Source: Zizania palustris (taxonomy: Eukaryota; Streptophyta; Magnoliopsida; Poales; Poaceae). From it: 64,000 nt of DNA. Position 1 is the stretch's first letter. Each line of letters opens with the position of its first letter. The stretch spans positions 20,133,913 through 20,197,912 of the forward strand of contig JAAALK010000086.1 of NCBI GenBank assembly GCA_019279435.1, given 5' to 3'. Of the stretch, positions 34,960-48,100 are shown in pieces. The position numbers were made by a program, and so were the translations under genes. Under the pieces are notes generated by a model, which ran no database searches, had not been told where the DNA came from, and saw only the letters and a list, made by a program, of their open reading frames with translations.

Positions 34960-35535
34960 TCTCTTTAAGATCTTTGACCTAATTCTGTTGTTGTTATCTC
35001 TGATCTCTCGAATAGGGATGGCAATGGTCTGGGTGTTCTTGGAAGTGGCCCTGCACTCTCCGGCCACCGTGCGCGGCATGCGCAAGCGTGTGGTTCCCCA
35101 ACGTGGCCGCCCATGCAGAGAAACGCCAGGGCAGGAACGGTGAACTGCCTCACAGCTCTTCACGTACGTCGCCGGTGGCGGCGGCGGCGGATTCATGTGC
35201 GCGCACTTGATTCAGCAGCAGGCGGGGCAACCTGCTAATTACCTGTCCGCGCGTGTCAAGGACGACGGGGCGCCGCGGAGGCCGGCGAAGCCGGCCAGTT
35301 TTCCGGTTGCGCGCGTCCAGCGCAGCAATGGCGCGCTCCAGCGCGGGCGCGGGGGTCAGATTCAGATATATAGCTCGAGAATGGAAGGAAGTGATGGAGT
35401 TCAGCTAGCGCGTGGATTGTGAATCGAAGGAGAAGACCCCTGCGTGCGGAGAGTGATCATGCAAGATGCTTGCCGATTTCTGGGCATGTCGGAGAGAAGG
35501 AAAATCAGGTCTTCCTCTTCTGAGGCTTTGATTTT
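34960..35535. other. GC-rich segment of unknown origin
   Basis: GC content jumps at about 35020-35420 and small open frames appear on both strands, but I recognise no domain or exon structure. It may be an old gene fragment like others nearby. Confidence 0.3.
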
Positions 35536-35538
35536 TTA

Positions 35539-37162
35539 TGGTACGTTTTGGTTAAAGGGGTTTATCAAACCTATTTCTACTACGAAAACAGCTTTTTGTT
35601 AGTATGAAAAGCAGATCTTGTTTTTACTTTTTTTTTTGTTTTTCCGCGTTTTACTACAAATTGGATAGTATGAATTTTAAGTGTCTTGATTGATCTAACG
35701 TTATTATGGCTTGTATTTCATTGCACAATTTCATTCGTGATAGCAACTTAAGAGACAAAAAGTTTGAGCGATGTGACACAAATGAGGAGTACATGTCTGA
35801 AGCATAAGGCAAACAAGATAAACGCAAGGGGGTGACAAGGTGAAAGGAGAGAATGAGGTTACCATAAACATCATTCGTGATAGGATAGCTATAGTATTTG
35901 TTGGGGGAATAAGTTTTCCCTTAAACAGGGGCCAAATGACGTCAGCCTCCGTTGGCCTTCGGCCCGGAGCCCTACACTGTCGAAGCAGGTTCCGGCCTGC
36001 CAGAGTTATTTCCCAAGCATCATAGTTGAAGCCTCCGGACTCCTTTTGGAGCCCTTCGGATCGAAGCCTTTGAACTCCTTCCGAAGCCTTCTAGATCGAA
36101 GCCCCCAGGCCCCCCCTTTGAAGTCTTCCAGAAGCCAAGTCATGCCCTCTTTAAAGTCTCTTCGGAGTTAACCTCCGGGCTACCTTCGGAGTTAGCCTCC
36201 GGGCTATCTCCGGAGTTAACCTTCGAGCTCCTTTCGGAGCTCACCAGAGCCGGTCTTCGGACCCTCTTCAGTCAATTCGAAGCTAAGTCTCCGAGAACCC
36301 AATTCGGAGTATACTTCGAAGCCAGCTTCGGAGTGTCCTTCGAAGCCTTCCTTGCAGCCTCCGCTCAAAGAGCTCCGGCAATTACTCCGAACCCAGAAAA
36401 TATCTATACTTCGCTACAGTGTAGAAATCATACTAGGGGCCCCTCTGCCCCTAGTATGTCGTTTAGCTAGTCAAGAAGTGACGTTTATCTAACACGTCTG
36501 TAAAGATGTAAAGCACTTTGTACAGTAGACTAGCATTTTTCCCTTTTGCTCCTATAAAGCCTATGACTTATAGAGAACATTTAGGTCTTTTCCTTAGGCC
36601 TACGTGCCTATAAAAGTAGGGCTAAGCCCTTGTAATAGTTTCAGCTCCTCTAGGGTCATGAGAGTCCCGGGATTCACTAGACTCCACCGAGGCATACTAT
36701 GCCAAATCCACCACAAACTGGATGTAGGGCTATTATCCCTTTGGGGAAGTCCGAACCAGTATAAATCTTTTCTCCTTCTGAGAGAACCCTTCGAGATTTA
36801 TTTTACACACCATACACACATACAAAACATGTGTTGTAGCTAACGCAATTGCTACAACAGTATTGATTACTGCGAGAGCTATATGAGATAGCTACGTGGT
36901 TGCTGATTATTTTATAGAATGAACTATGGATTTTTTATTTATCTAATATATTTTTTCAGTTATTTAGATGCATCAATGTTGAGTGTTTCATATTTATATA
37001 TATATATAATATTATAATGATGAAAATTATGTCAGTTATAAAAAAATGTGATCACAACAACTTTTTCACAGCAGTTTTAATCGAACGATTTTTAACTTTT
37101 TCACAGACAACTTATAGTAGTTTTTTCATAGCATGCAGCTCACAACAGAACCAAACATATCT
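35539..37162 (+). mobile_element. PIF/Harbinger transposon remnant, split by a solo LTR
   Basis: The left end TGGTACGTTTTGGTT and right end AACCAAACATATCT are imperfect inverted repeats flanked by TTA (35536-35538 and 37163-37165). Without the inserted LTR it is about 660 bp, far too short to be complete. At 35706-35804 it encodes MACISLHNFIRDSNLRDKKF, and at about 35838-35893 a TINIIRDRIA segment in another frame, as at the C-terminus of Harbinger DDE transposases. It is an internally deleted, inactive copy. Confidence 0.65.
35899..36859. mobile_element. Solo LTR, 961 bp, inside the Harbinger remnant
   Basis: It starts TGTTGGGGGAATAAG and ends GCTACAACA, with perfect TSDs GTATT (35894-35898 and 36860-36864). 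Inside are tandem CTTCGGAGTTAACCTCCGGG-like units (about 36160-36250) and a TATAAAG (36553) that could be its promoter. No coding region is present. Confidence 0.87.
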
Positions 37163-37165
37163 TTA

Positions 37166-37535
37166 GGGTCTATTTGGTTCAGATTTTTGAACCAGCTTCC
37201 TGGCTTGGAAGCTGGAATCTCAACCAAACAGTTCTTTTGGTCACCCAGTTTTTTCATAATCTGTTCTTATAGTACAAATTTGAAAACTGGTATAATCCAG
37301 ATTTTACAGATTCTCGGTTCAACTTTGAATGAATATTGCCTACCATGCTATTAAAACATATCTATAAAATTACACATTAATAATATAACTAAACATCACA
37401 AACTACCAAAATATAAATCCGCAATTATTCCAACCAAACAACTTATCAGCTTTTCTAGAGCTCACAACTCACAACAATTTTTGTACAAATCACAGCTCAC
37501 GGCGGCTTTTTCGGAATCTACGACCAAACACACCC
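37166..37535. mobile_element. Tourist/PIF-Harbinger-like MITE
   Basis: This 370-bp element starts GGGTCTATTTGGT and ends ACCAAACACACCC, with TTA on both sides (37163-37165 and 37536-37538). Its left TTA is also the right TTA of the Harbinger remnant. Confidence 0.8.
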
Positions 37536-37538
37536 TTA

Positions 37539-38130
37539 ACAAATCTAGGATTGGCTCGATTACCTCCTAGATCCGGATGAGCCGTAACCACGTACGTAAA
37601 CCGATCAAATTTCAAATTCAAAATTTTAAATTCAAATGGTTACCGCTCGGTTTGGAGCGGTTTGGTGTCGGTAATCACTCGGTCATGCTATTTTTTCTGT
37701 TAGTTGTGGTAACTGCTCAGTTTTTTTTTAAAAAATCAAAAATAGAAAAAATCAGAATAATTATAAAAATATAGTAAAAATATATAAATATTTTAGAAAT
37801 ATTAAGAAGATTTGTTATACAATGATAAAAGTATTTGGTATAAAATTTTCTATCTTTTTTGGTTGAATTAAATGATAGAGCATTAAAAATATAATAACAC
37901 CGTTTTTTGAAATAAAAATCTGCATATCGCAGGCTTTGGGTTGGACCGATTTTCTTCCTTTTATTTTTACGTATTTTTTTACTCAAAACTTTGTAAATTT
38001 TTTACATTTTCGAAAACAAATATTACCATAAATCATCTAATATTTATAGGATTTTTTTGAGATTTTCTTTTAAAAAATGAATTTTGAATTAAATCAGTCG
38101 GTTTGTATAAAAACACCCTCGTTCTGACAT
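37539..38130. other. AT-rich intergenic DNA
   Basis: A GGTTACCGCTCGGTTTGGAG-like motif precedes long A/T-rich runs. No gene is visible. Confidence 0.4.
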
Positions 38131-38138
38131 TCTTGCAG

Positions 38139-38222
38139 GAAACAGTTCGGCAGGACTGTGATCTTGGTGGTTTAAGCAACCAAAATACAGAGCTAGCTAG
38201 TGAAGTACATTCTAAAAAGTGA
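38139..38222 (+). other. Possible orphan last exon
   Basis: After a good acceptor (TTCTTGCAG) an 84-bp open segment encodes 27 residues (ETVRQDCDLGGLSNQNTELA...) ending in TGA, followed by UTR-like AT-rich DNA. No upstream exons or known protein were identified. It may be a relic of a captured or deleted gene. Confidence 0.3.
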
Positions 38223-38739
38223 GCAAACTGAGAAGATGTTTAATTGAAGCTGTGAATTTATGTGTTTTAGTAGTTCGTGATGTTTGATTACATTATTAAC
38301 ATACAATTTTACATGTAAATCATTATAATCATAATTTTTTTGTAATGTTTATATTAAAATCATACATTTTTGAATTACGTTAAAATGATATATTTTACTA
38401 AAAATGTATCTTTTCAAAATTTACATAAACTAGTATATTCTAATAAGGACCTTGAGCTATGGCCCTTCTGAAAAACGGTGAGACTCTCTCTCCTAACGTC
38501 TAAAAAAATATGCTCTAATAGTATAATGAATAATTTTCGTTTGAAGTTGAACTAAGAAGTTTTGAAAGTTAAAGTCCCAGTTTTAAATTTGTACTACGAA
38601 AAACTGTTGCTTTTGAAAAGACTAGTTAACCTTAGAATCTATTTAGTTTAGCTTCTAACTTTCTGACCAAGAAGCTGATCGAAAAAGCTAAACCAAACAA
38701 CACAGCCACAATACATCCCAGCGACCATGCTCCACAGAC

Positions 38740-38760
38740 GGGGGGGGGGGGGGGGGGGGG
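38740..38760. repeat. Run of 21 G
   Basis: An uninterrupted G homopolymer lies about 370 bp downstream of the CLASP stop codon. Length in an assembly may be unreliable. Confidence 0.9.
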
Positions 38761-39129
38761 AGATCAAGAAATAGAAGCAACAGATCGACAACTGAGGATT
38801 CACACTTAACAGTTCCAAGGTCATGAAACAAATGGAAATGGAGCAAAATGAAATTCAACAATGTTTCAACATCAAGCTACCCTTTCCTTTCTTTGTACAG
38901 TGTAAGCACTAAGTGATACAAGAAGGGCACATCCCCCCCAGCTGACAAAAAAGGAAGAAAAGAGGGAAGACGTAATCACACAGGGAGAAAGAAAGGCCGG
39001 AGCTCCCTTACACACTTGGGGGCGTCTGCTTATACTATACACATACACAGACAAATGAAACACAAAAATGCACCCCTGCCAAACAGGTAATCATATAGGA
39101 CACAAATAATAACAACAGGGTGTTACACC

Positions 39130-42100
39130 TCATTGGTTAGAATCAATTGGAGCGCCAGACCTTGCTTGTGAAATCCGGTTTGCGTAGATAGTTACAAGGC
39201 GCAGCTGTGTGCTGTTAAGCCCTTCCAAATACGGGACAAATGCTTTTCCAAGCATGATGTAGATATCCACCAAGCAGAACACAACAGTCTGAAAATATGA
39301 AAATAATGTCAGATATGAACTGGGATAATGCATCACAGATAGAAGCTAGAGAGGAGTTATACCATGAGAAGAGATGACAGTATTACTGTATTGGTACCTA
39401 CCTTGCGAACATCTGGGCTTTGGTTATTAAAAGCATCAAACAGAGCTGGCAAAAATGTAGGCAACTGATTCATCAATTCCTCCTCGGAAAGCCGCCCAAC
39501 AAGCTGCACGGTTGTCCAAAGAGAACCAGCAATCAACAACATTTGCTAAAAATGTGTTTAATTTACATGATTTTAATTGAGCAGAACTCAAGAAGAATTT
39601 TTAAGTAGATTTCAAACATAATCCATGATTTCCTTCTATGCACAACATGGATTTTCAAATAACATGGTTAGTTTCATTTGCCACCATTACTAAGCAGAAA
39701 GGTGGGGTGTATCTACGATCCAGTAAACTGTAACATTGAGCACTAAAGCAGTGCACAGTTCAGATTATTTGCAATCAGTTTAACAAGAATGGTAACTACT
39801 TACTGAGTATCCAAGAAAAGATCATGGTATAGTCATGGAACTGGGGGGAAAGCACTTGCACAAGTGACTAGGAAATCTTACTGAAAAAAGTGTAATACAT
39901 TGGTTTTGGTGGAGCAAAATAACTGGTAGGACAACACACAAATAGAGTAGTCATCAAATCAATTGATGCTCTTTGCGAAAAAGATCAGAGGTGTAAATCA
40001 TACAAACTTCTTTACTGAAGCACCATGCCACCATGAAGTTTGAGCATTATTGTTATTATACACCAATCAAACTTAATTGGGAAATGCTCTAACAGTACAA
40101 AGGGAAAAACTGCATATATATATATATATATAAGCTACCTTCGTCAAGCAGTTGATACCCACAACAAGTGTCTTTTCATCATCACTGACCAATAGAGGCA
40201 CTACAACCTGCAGTGGAAACAAAAACCATTAAAATTAAAGTCGGTTTTGCTTGGTAGAATGGGAGATAGCAGTGATACGTAAGAGAGTTTCTACATACAG
40301 CAAGGCATCTGAAAGGATCATATTTCGCTAACAGAACATTTAAGCACTGGTTTGCCTCATTTGAAATCTGCAATGCCACAAAGAATGTTAATACAGAAAA
40401 AGACTCAAAAGAGAACTCTACAGTTTGTAATGCATACCTTTGCCACATCTTTGGTAACATGCAGGAGTTTCTCCAGAACAATTTCAATAGATTCTTCCAT
40501 AGCCTCTTTCTGATAGCATAATGACCATCAGCAATCAGAAGAAAGAATCAATAAACTAACTTAACCCTATTCATGAGCACAAATTGTGGATAGACCTGAT
40601 TATTGAGCATCTCAGTAACTAAAGACAGAGCGAGCTCCCTTGTAGACGAATCAGAATCATCCAGCACCTCAAGCACAGCCGTTAAGATTTGATTGAAGTA
40701 CTGTTGTACAATTGATGGACTGTCAGTAGAATGCAATAGTATAGATTGAAATCTTTAAGATTTCTATTTCAAATTTAATCTAAACATACAATGAAGAAAA
40801 CTCTGCTCATCTTCGAGATATGACATAAGTAAATAGGTTTCTTTCTTTTATTCTAGGAAAAATTACAGCTTTTGGCATTGGCAGACATGCCATTTTGAGT
40901 ATTGGAAAAATGAAATTGTAGGACAGAACAGGCAAAACAATATATGATCCAAAAGTCCTGTTTAGTTTTACAAGCAAAAACTGCCTTCACACACACACAC
41001 ACACACACCCACGCACACCCACGCACGCACGCGCACGCGCGCGCACACGCACACGCACACACACACACACACGCACACACACACACATATATATATATGC
41101 ATATATAGGGAGAACAATGCCCCAAAAAACAGATGACTATGGTCCAGGAGGACAGAAATCACAAAACCAAGAAAAGGGCAAGAAAGACAACTGATTAGCA
41201 TGAGGAATATTTCATAAAATAATCGGGTTGCAAACCTTTTCCCAAATGGAGATGCCGTTATCAAGGGAAGCTTTAACCAACTGCTGGAGTGCTTCTCGCT
41301 TTTCAAAGCTTGAAACTTCAGTAGCATTGCTTATCTAAAAAGGTGAGAAAACAAGAACATGGTACAGATTTTAGGCAAGAAGAAAAAAGGCAACACAATA
41401 AGGTAGTGGCACAAAATAAAGGGTAATGAAGCAGTAAAAGGAATTTTCATTGATACCTGATGAAGAAGTTGTGGTATGCTCAGCCCATTGTCAGCATGTA
41501 GGGTAGTCTTTATAGAACTAAGGTTCACAACTATATCTCCCGCTTGAGTGTTTTCTCCAGTAGTAGAATCAACAGCATTATGCCTGTCAGAAGTAAGAAT
41601 ATGGCTGAAGTCTAAGCGGGGAGTACTGATAGCAGTTTCATCATCTAAGGGCACATCAGTTTTTTCAGGATAGTTTGTCCAAGAACGAGCAGCTTCCACA
41701 ACTGAGCTAGTATTATTCTTTGATTCTCTACTTCTAGTTAAAAGAACTTCACTTCCAGTGACCTGTTCCAAGCTTTGACTAGTATGATGTATGCTCATAT
41801 CAGAAGTAGTTCGTGCCATAGGGACACTACGCAGTGTTAACTCTTGCACTGAATTCATCCTTTTCCCCCCTTCAGCGTCAAGGGAACTAGAGGAATACCG
41901 CCCAAACGGATAGCTCTTCTTTGATGTTAGTGCATAACCATCTTCAGAAGAAGTTCCATAATCCACCTGATCATAGGATTTGGGACGGGGACGTTCTTTC
42001 TTGCTCTGTAGGTAGTTCACCAAATCAACCTCAATGCGAGGTGTGTATTGCTTCAGTGCACGCCTCAATAGGTTTTGCTCCTCGACAGATAAGCTCAGGA

Positions 42101-45100
42101 TAAAGTTTAGCACTGCTGTTGAATCAAAGTGAGAATAAACAGATATGATACCAGAAATAGATGCCTCCTTCAGTTTTGAGTTTTTTTCATTAATTAAAGG
42201 TGCCAATTTTGAAAGCCATAGTTTAAGGAAGCCACTGTTACTATAACCTTCAGAATCCACAGTGTACTTGCTGAACGATTTATTTGCAAACTCAAGAACA
42301 GCCAATTTTGCCTTTGGGGACCTCTGTTCATCCAGTGAGCGCACTAGAGCAGGTAGCAACATATCAATTGCATATGTTCGCCCAACAACCTCCAAGGTCG
42401 ATGAACATGGTTTTTTTACCAATTCTTTTGGATCAATAAGCCGAGAAAAGACATACGGCAAAATTCTTTCGACATAACCCTCAAAAGGCTTCTTGCAAGC
42501 TGGAATAAGCTCTGCAAGCGTAGAAAAGGCTGCTTGTGCAACCTTATGATGAGGATCATCCAAATGACGAAAAAACAGCTTCATAACCTTTTCAAAATTT
42601 TGTGTAATTTCTTGAACACCTCTCTGTCCTTGTTGCAGAAGATTCCGAATAAATTCAAACGCAGAGACTCTCACTACCCAGTCTGAACTAGGGCTGAGAC
42701 CCTCAGAAAGGGCATCATTTAGAGAAGCCAGAGAATCTGTATAACCAGATATATCACCAGGCTGTACTTGGCTATCATCAAAGCTGTGTCTGGTGCTAGC
42801 AGAAGCCCTTGACATCACTTGCTTCCTTAGAAGAGGTCTCTGGAAATTTGGGACATGGCTATTATGTGAATCTCTGTGAACAGCATCTCTGAAGGGCATA
42901 TCAATGTAGTTTTTTTCCATATGCATTTGAGGAAATCGCCTAGTTGACCGGATATCACTACTCTCTTCCATGCAGTCTCCTTGTAGCCTCTCTGAAGACC
43001 TTCTTGGATAAGGCAATGATAAGCTTGACATGGACTCAGATGATATATTAGCCAAATATGGTGATCTTGATCGCTCTCTGGTGGCCAACTGGGTTGTCAT
43101 TGAATCCATTAAGTGGGAGCCTCCATTTCGTGCACTAACACTTGTGGTGCTAGGGACAGATGAGTCCAACAGTGCTGAATTATGCAAGGACATATGGTTT
43201 GAAGCTGTTGATGCAATCGGAACAGGAGGATCACGAGATGATGGAGGGTCAACCCCTGTAGTAGGATTAAAAGGAAATAAGAAAGTGCAGTCAGTCCATA
43301 ACCATGAATACATAATAAAAGTTGTTTTTACTATTTAAAAGTAATTGACAACTAAGCAGTTAAAAGAATACCAAGATCCAAGCTAGTTGAGCGTGCAGAT
43401 GAGTTTTGCCTATCTGATATGCTTACACCTTTCAGCAAACTTTCAATGGCGGAAACCTTTTCTTTGCTTGAGTTAAGCACACTCTCTAAGCTTCTTTCAG
43501 AACTTCTTCCAATAGTTTTTGACTGTGGTAAACGAAGAGTATTTGATGAAAATGATGAATCTGAAGAAATAGCTGCACTTTTGTCCATAGCAACAATAGC
43601 TGAAGTGCCATATCCAGGTGCATTTGTACCACTTGCATGTGATGAAGTACGAGAGGGCTGCACAACCCTCTCACGAAGAGAGGGAGAAGCATACCGCTTG
43701 TGCACACCATCTTCATCATTTATTATCTGCATCATTTGTAGTTATATATTAAAGTGTAAGCTGTGCTTGTTGGTAGAGAAGTTGTAGTATGGGAAAGCAC
43801 AAAAAGATAAGTAGAACCACTTACCCTCTGTATAGCAGGATCAAAAGACATAAAAAGCCGACGTAAACGCTCAGGCCATGTCTTTGCAAACAGTCTATAA
43901 CAGCTTCTTGCAGTTGCACGGACCTAGAGTTGTAAAAATACATATAACACAAAATTTATCATCATGAGTATTGACCAAACTACAATGATCACCATAAACA
44001 ATGATGCTCCCTCAATTAGCAGTTGCACAGTGGTGTAACAATTTCATCCTCCCCTAATCCCTATAAAGGTATAATAGCATTTATCCAATATATAAATATA
44101 GGACCAGAACATGGACCTGCCATTTGCTATATTATTTATTCTTTCTGTCTTCTTTTTTTAATGCAAAGGAAGCACAGCCAATCTAACTGAGCATGACAGT
44201 CATTCATATGAATAAAACTCCATAAGTCGTGTATTTAACTGGTTCCTGAGGATCAGATTCCTGAGGAAACATGTATTCCTCATTGCCATGCAAACAAAAA
44301 ATTCTTTCTGTATGTGGAATTGAAAGAATGCAGAGTAGCTGCTATACAAGAATAAATATTCCCTTTTTGTGTAAAATATTGAATAACTGTCTTGGTTCTA
44401 AAACAAAGATAAAAATGGATGAGCCATGGTATGCATTCAGCAAACAGATCCTACCTCACTCATTGCATCTGCTACGCAGCACTTTATGAGATCTTCATAT
44501 AAATCAGCTGAACGTTGTATCTCAGGGGCATCAGCCCAATACTCCAATACTAGATGTGCATACTCGCAGCACCTGGTACAGTAGATAGTAAGCTTGACTG
44601 CTTGACTACCTTCAAGGCTTCAACACATTATATACATGGAAACAGGTAGATGTAACACACACACACACACATACCTAGCACGAAGGACTGCACTTCGGTC
44701 ATTCTTTGCTGTGTCAGCTAAGCGAGGAAGAATTCGTGCAACCTTGCAGTTGCGCAGAATCTACAACATATCCCATGTCAGCAAAGAGATAAAATAAATT
44801 ATATTCAACAATAAATATATTTTTGAAAAAATAACTCACGGTCTTAATGCATGTGTCAGCTGATTCAGCAATGACAAGCACTGTTATGACAACAAGCTTA
44901 AAAAGCATCTGAAAAAATCTCAAATATGTTAGTTTTATTGAAACAATGTAAGGAATACTAGAAAATTTGTTTGTATATACCGGAATAAATAGCTCAGCAC
45001 ATGGCTCGAAGTCACCAAGGAGTTCTTTGGATAGTATATTAAGTAGATGGCATGCCTGGGCATAAAAACAAGATGGTGAGGAAGGTTTTACCATAAATAA

Positions 45101-48100
45101 ATTTATCCTGTGAAATATTCAGCTCATCTTGGGTAACAAAGCAGGGGAGAAGAAACAATGTTGGAAATAAACAGTTATGTCCTTATCAAAAGAACTGATG
45201 GATAACCAACATACCTGTTTTACAATGCTAGACCGCCGATCAGATAGTTGAGTTGATAGTGGTGGAACCAGCTGCTTCAAGAGCATAAGAAAAGATGGAT
45301 AATCAATAGCACCTGACAAGATAGAAGCAATAACATTTTAAACTAATCACACAGAATCATATTAGAATTTAACAAGTAGTTATTTGTGCATAACGAATGG
45401 CGTAACATTGCTGTCAATGATGACAGCTTATAGTGACAAGTTTCTTAAATTTCCCCAGCTGTATGTTATGTTGTAATTAGAATGTGACACAATTTTTAGT
45501 CAAATATAGGAGGGCTTTCAAAATAAAAGGCTGCAACTCCACTTATACCCTCAAGAGTTCAAGTCCATGAACTGCTTTTGCTGAACCAATATCACTAAAC
45601 AGAAGGATGCTAGTTTATTTAAGGATATTGTGATGGCTTTCCAAAGGCGTAATTTCCATTTCCTTCACTTCGCTGCAGATTTCATGAGCATGATTCATGA
45701 AATTTCTTAGGGTAATAGGGTTCACATATAATATCAACAAATAAAGGATCAGTGGTGACAATATTCCATCTTGGACATCCTAGCAATGAGGTGTCCTCTC
45801 TGGATAAAATAACAGTTTCTAAGTTGTACAGCCAATGTGTTCAACAAAATATCTGCATACAGGTAATCATTAACAAGCATGATTGTACAAAACATTATCA
45901 AGCAAAGTAGCATATAGCCATATAGGTACAGGACATCACCTCCATACACTAAAGCTTCCATTCTCTGCATGGCAGCAATACGTACAGACCAGTCCTTTTC
46001 TGGAACGAGGATAGCTGCAATCTTCTCAAACTCCCGAAGCAATTCTTTCTCCGAGTGGACCCTTACTGGTTCCACTGTTTTTTCTGTTATATCTGTGTCA
46101 GCTGTCAACGAAAAAATAAATTACAGTACTTGAGAAACATGGTATATGTATCCCAGATGGAAAATATCAAAGATACATGTTGAATCATAATCGGATACAA
46201 ATTACAACAGATTTGCTAGCACCATAAAGATCATTTACTTCTGAGAAAATACTGATAACTTGTGGCAGGTCATATACTTGGTAGAAGTTTAAGCAAAGAC
46301 AGCTCAACCAAAGGCCTCCATAGTCCATACTACATATTGAAGAGTAATACTAAACAAAAAGTATATGGGAGCATTTGGAGTCACAAAAAACACGTGGATC
46401 TCAACATATGATAGGGACATTCACAAAATTGTAGGATTCAGATTACTTATGGATCATTTTCATAAGGACTGGCATACATGTAATAACTAATAAGCATGTG
46501 GGTGTGGCATTGCGCTGTATCCTATGGTTGATAAACATACAGCATTAGTGGCCTAGCCCCACTAGATTTCAAATTTAAGGATGAAGTACATGTTGTGATG
46601 GAAACTGTTATGGACAGTCCAGGTGCCCAGGAGAGTCCAGGAGATCCAGGAGGGCGCTAGGAGAGTCCAGAAGGAGCACAGCAAGGAGTAATATTAAGGA
46701 TAAGTTAGGAATCCTTCTCATATGCATTTAAGAGTCTGTTAGCAATCAAATTAGCTACAGGGTGAGCTTGGCTGGGCCTTAAACTGTCCGGATCAGTTAT
46801 ATAAAGTAGCAGTCAGATTAGGTTTAGTCTATCTATTAGCAATCAGATTAAGTTTATAATTCTATTAGCCTATATATATTGCAGTAGCTTGTACCAGGGA
46901 ACTCAAGTAATAAAGATTATCTATTTCTCTCTTCTCTGCTCAAGCCGGTCAAGTAAAGTTCCTGTCATGTCTATCTATCAAGCAATGAGAGGGGAACAGC
47001 CTTAAGTCGTGTCGCAAGAGGGGAACAACCTCGAGCCGTGGCTACCCATCGCTATTGGTTACAAAGTTCGGGATCCCAAGACCCCGGACATAACAAAACT
47101 TGGAAAAAATATCTTGCTGCTTCTTCATGGCTGACTACATGGAGAGAAGCTGTTTGCCTGTTCATGTGCCTAAACCTTGATTAATGGCCCCTGTTGGGTT
47201 TCAACTTTCAACTCTAGCCTACCCCAACTTGCTTGGGATTGAAAGGCTTTGTTGTTGTTGTGGCTTTGTTGTTGTTGTGGCTTTGTTGTTGTTGTTCATG
47301 GCTGACAGCACCTTAGGATCATAGACACGGTAAAAGCATTTATAGCATCTACAAATGTAGATCCAGAGCCGACAAAAAGAAGGGCACCTCTTGGAGCCTA
47401 AGCACAACCTAGATTTGCTTCAACAAATTGCAGCCTGAACCAATAGCATTGTCCCTACTGGAATGAAAATATATCCAAATGCCAATGCAAATTTCACCGG
47501 AATATAGAACTTACCTCCAAATAATGTACTTTCCCTCGGTGTGCCTTTTGTCCTTGGGCTGCCTCTTTTCGGATTAGCACTAACAGATCTTGATTCCACA
47601 GCTTTATATTGCACAGCATTACCATCAGATGTGGGAACCTTTGGTTCTATTTTATCCAATCTTGAATTTATCTCTCTTAGCTGTGGACATCAAATAATAC
47701 AGATCAGGATAATCTATGTGTGCTCCTGACATTCCTTCAAAATCATGAACTCATAAGATATCTCAATTTCCTACAGTACTGCTAGAATAAGACTCCAAAA
47801 TTACCAATCGTACTAACAGTGGTACTATGTCTATCATAGTAAAAGGTGTGATGTGAATTACAGATGAAACAGGTGAAAATGTACGACTGTGTGGTTTCAT
47901 AAAAAAAAGGTTTGGGGCTTTTGCCTCTGGTTCTAGTGAGTAAGGAAAATCGGCACAAATAACTAGATGGCCAAACATATTACCATGTATGCAGGCAGGT
48001 TATGGCGCTGCAACTCTTCAAGGAACTGAGGTCCCATATGCTTGTACATCTCCTGCAGTAAAAAACAGAGGATGAAACTAGAAGTAGCATCACAAGTAGC

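Noticed and set aside
40853..41327. Open frames over the CA repeat
   Set aside because: The dinucleotide repeat reads as Val/Cys/Ala repeats. It is intronic.
47219..47407. Minus-strand frame with Asn/Thr/Gln repeats
   Set aside because: Produced by the GTTGTT tail of a retroposon.
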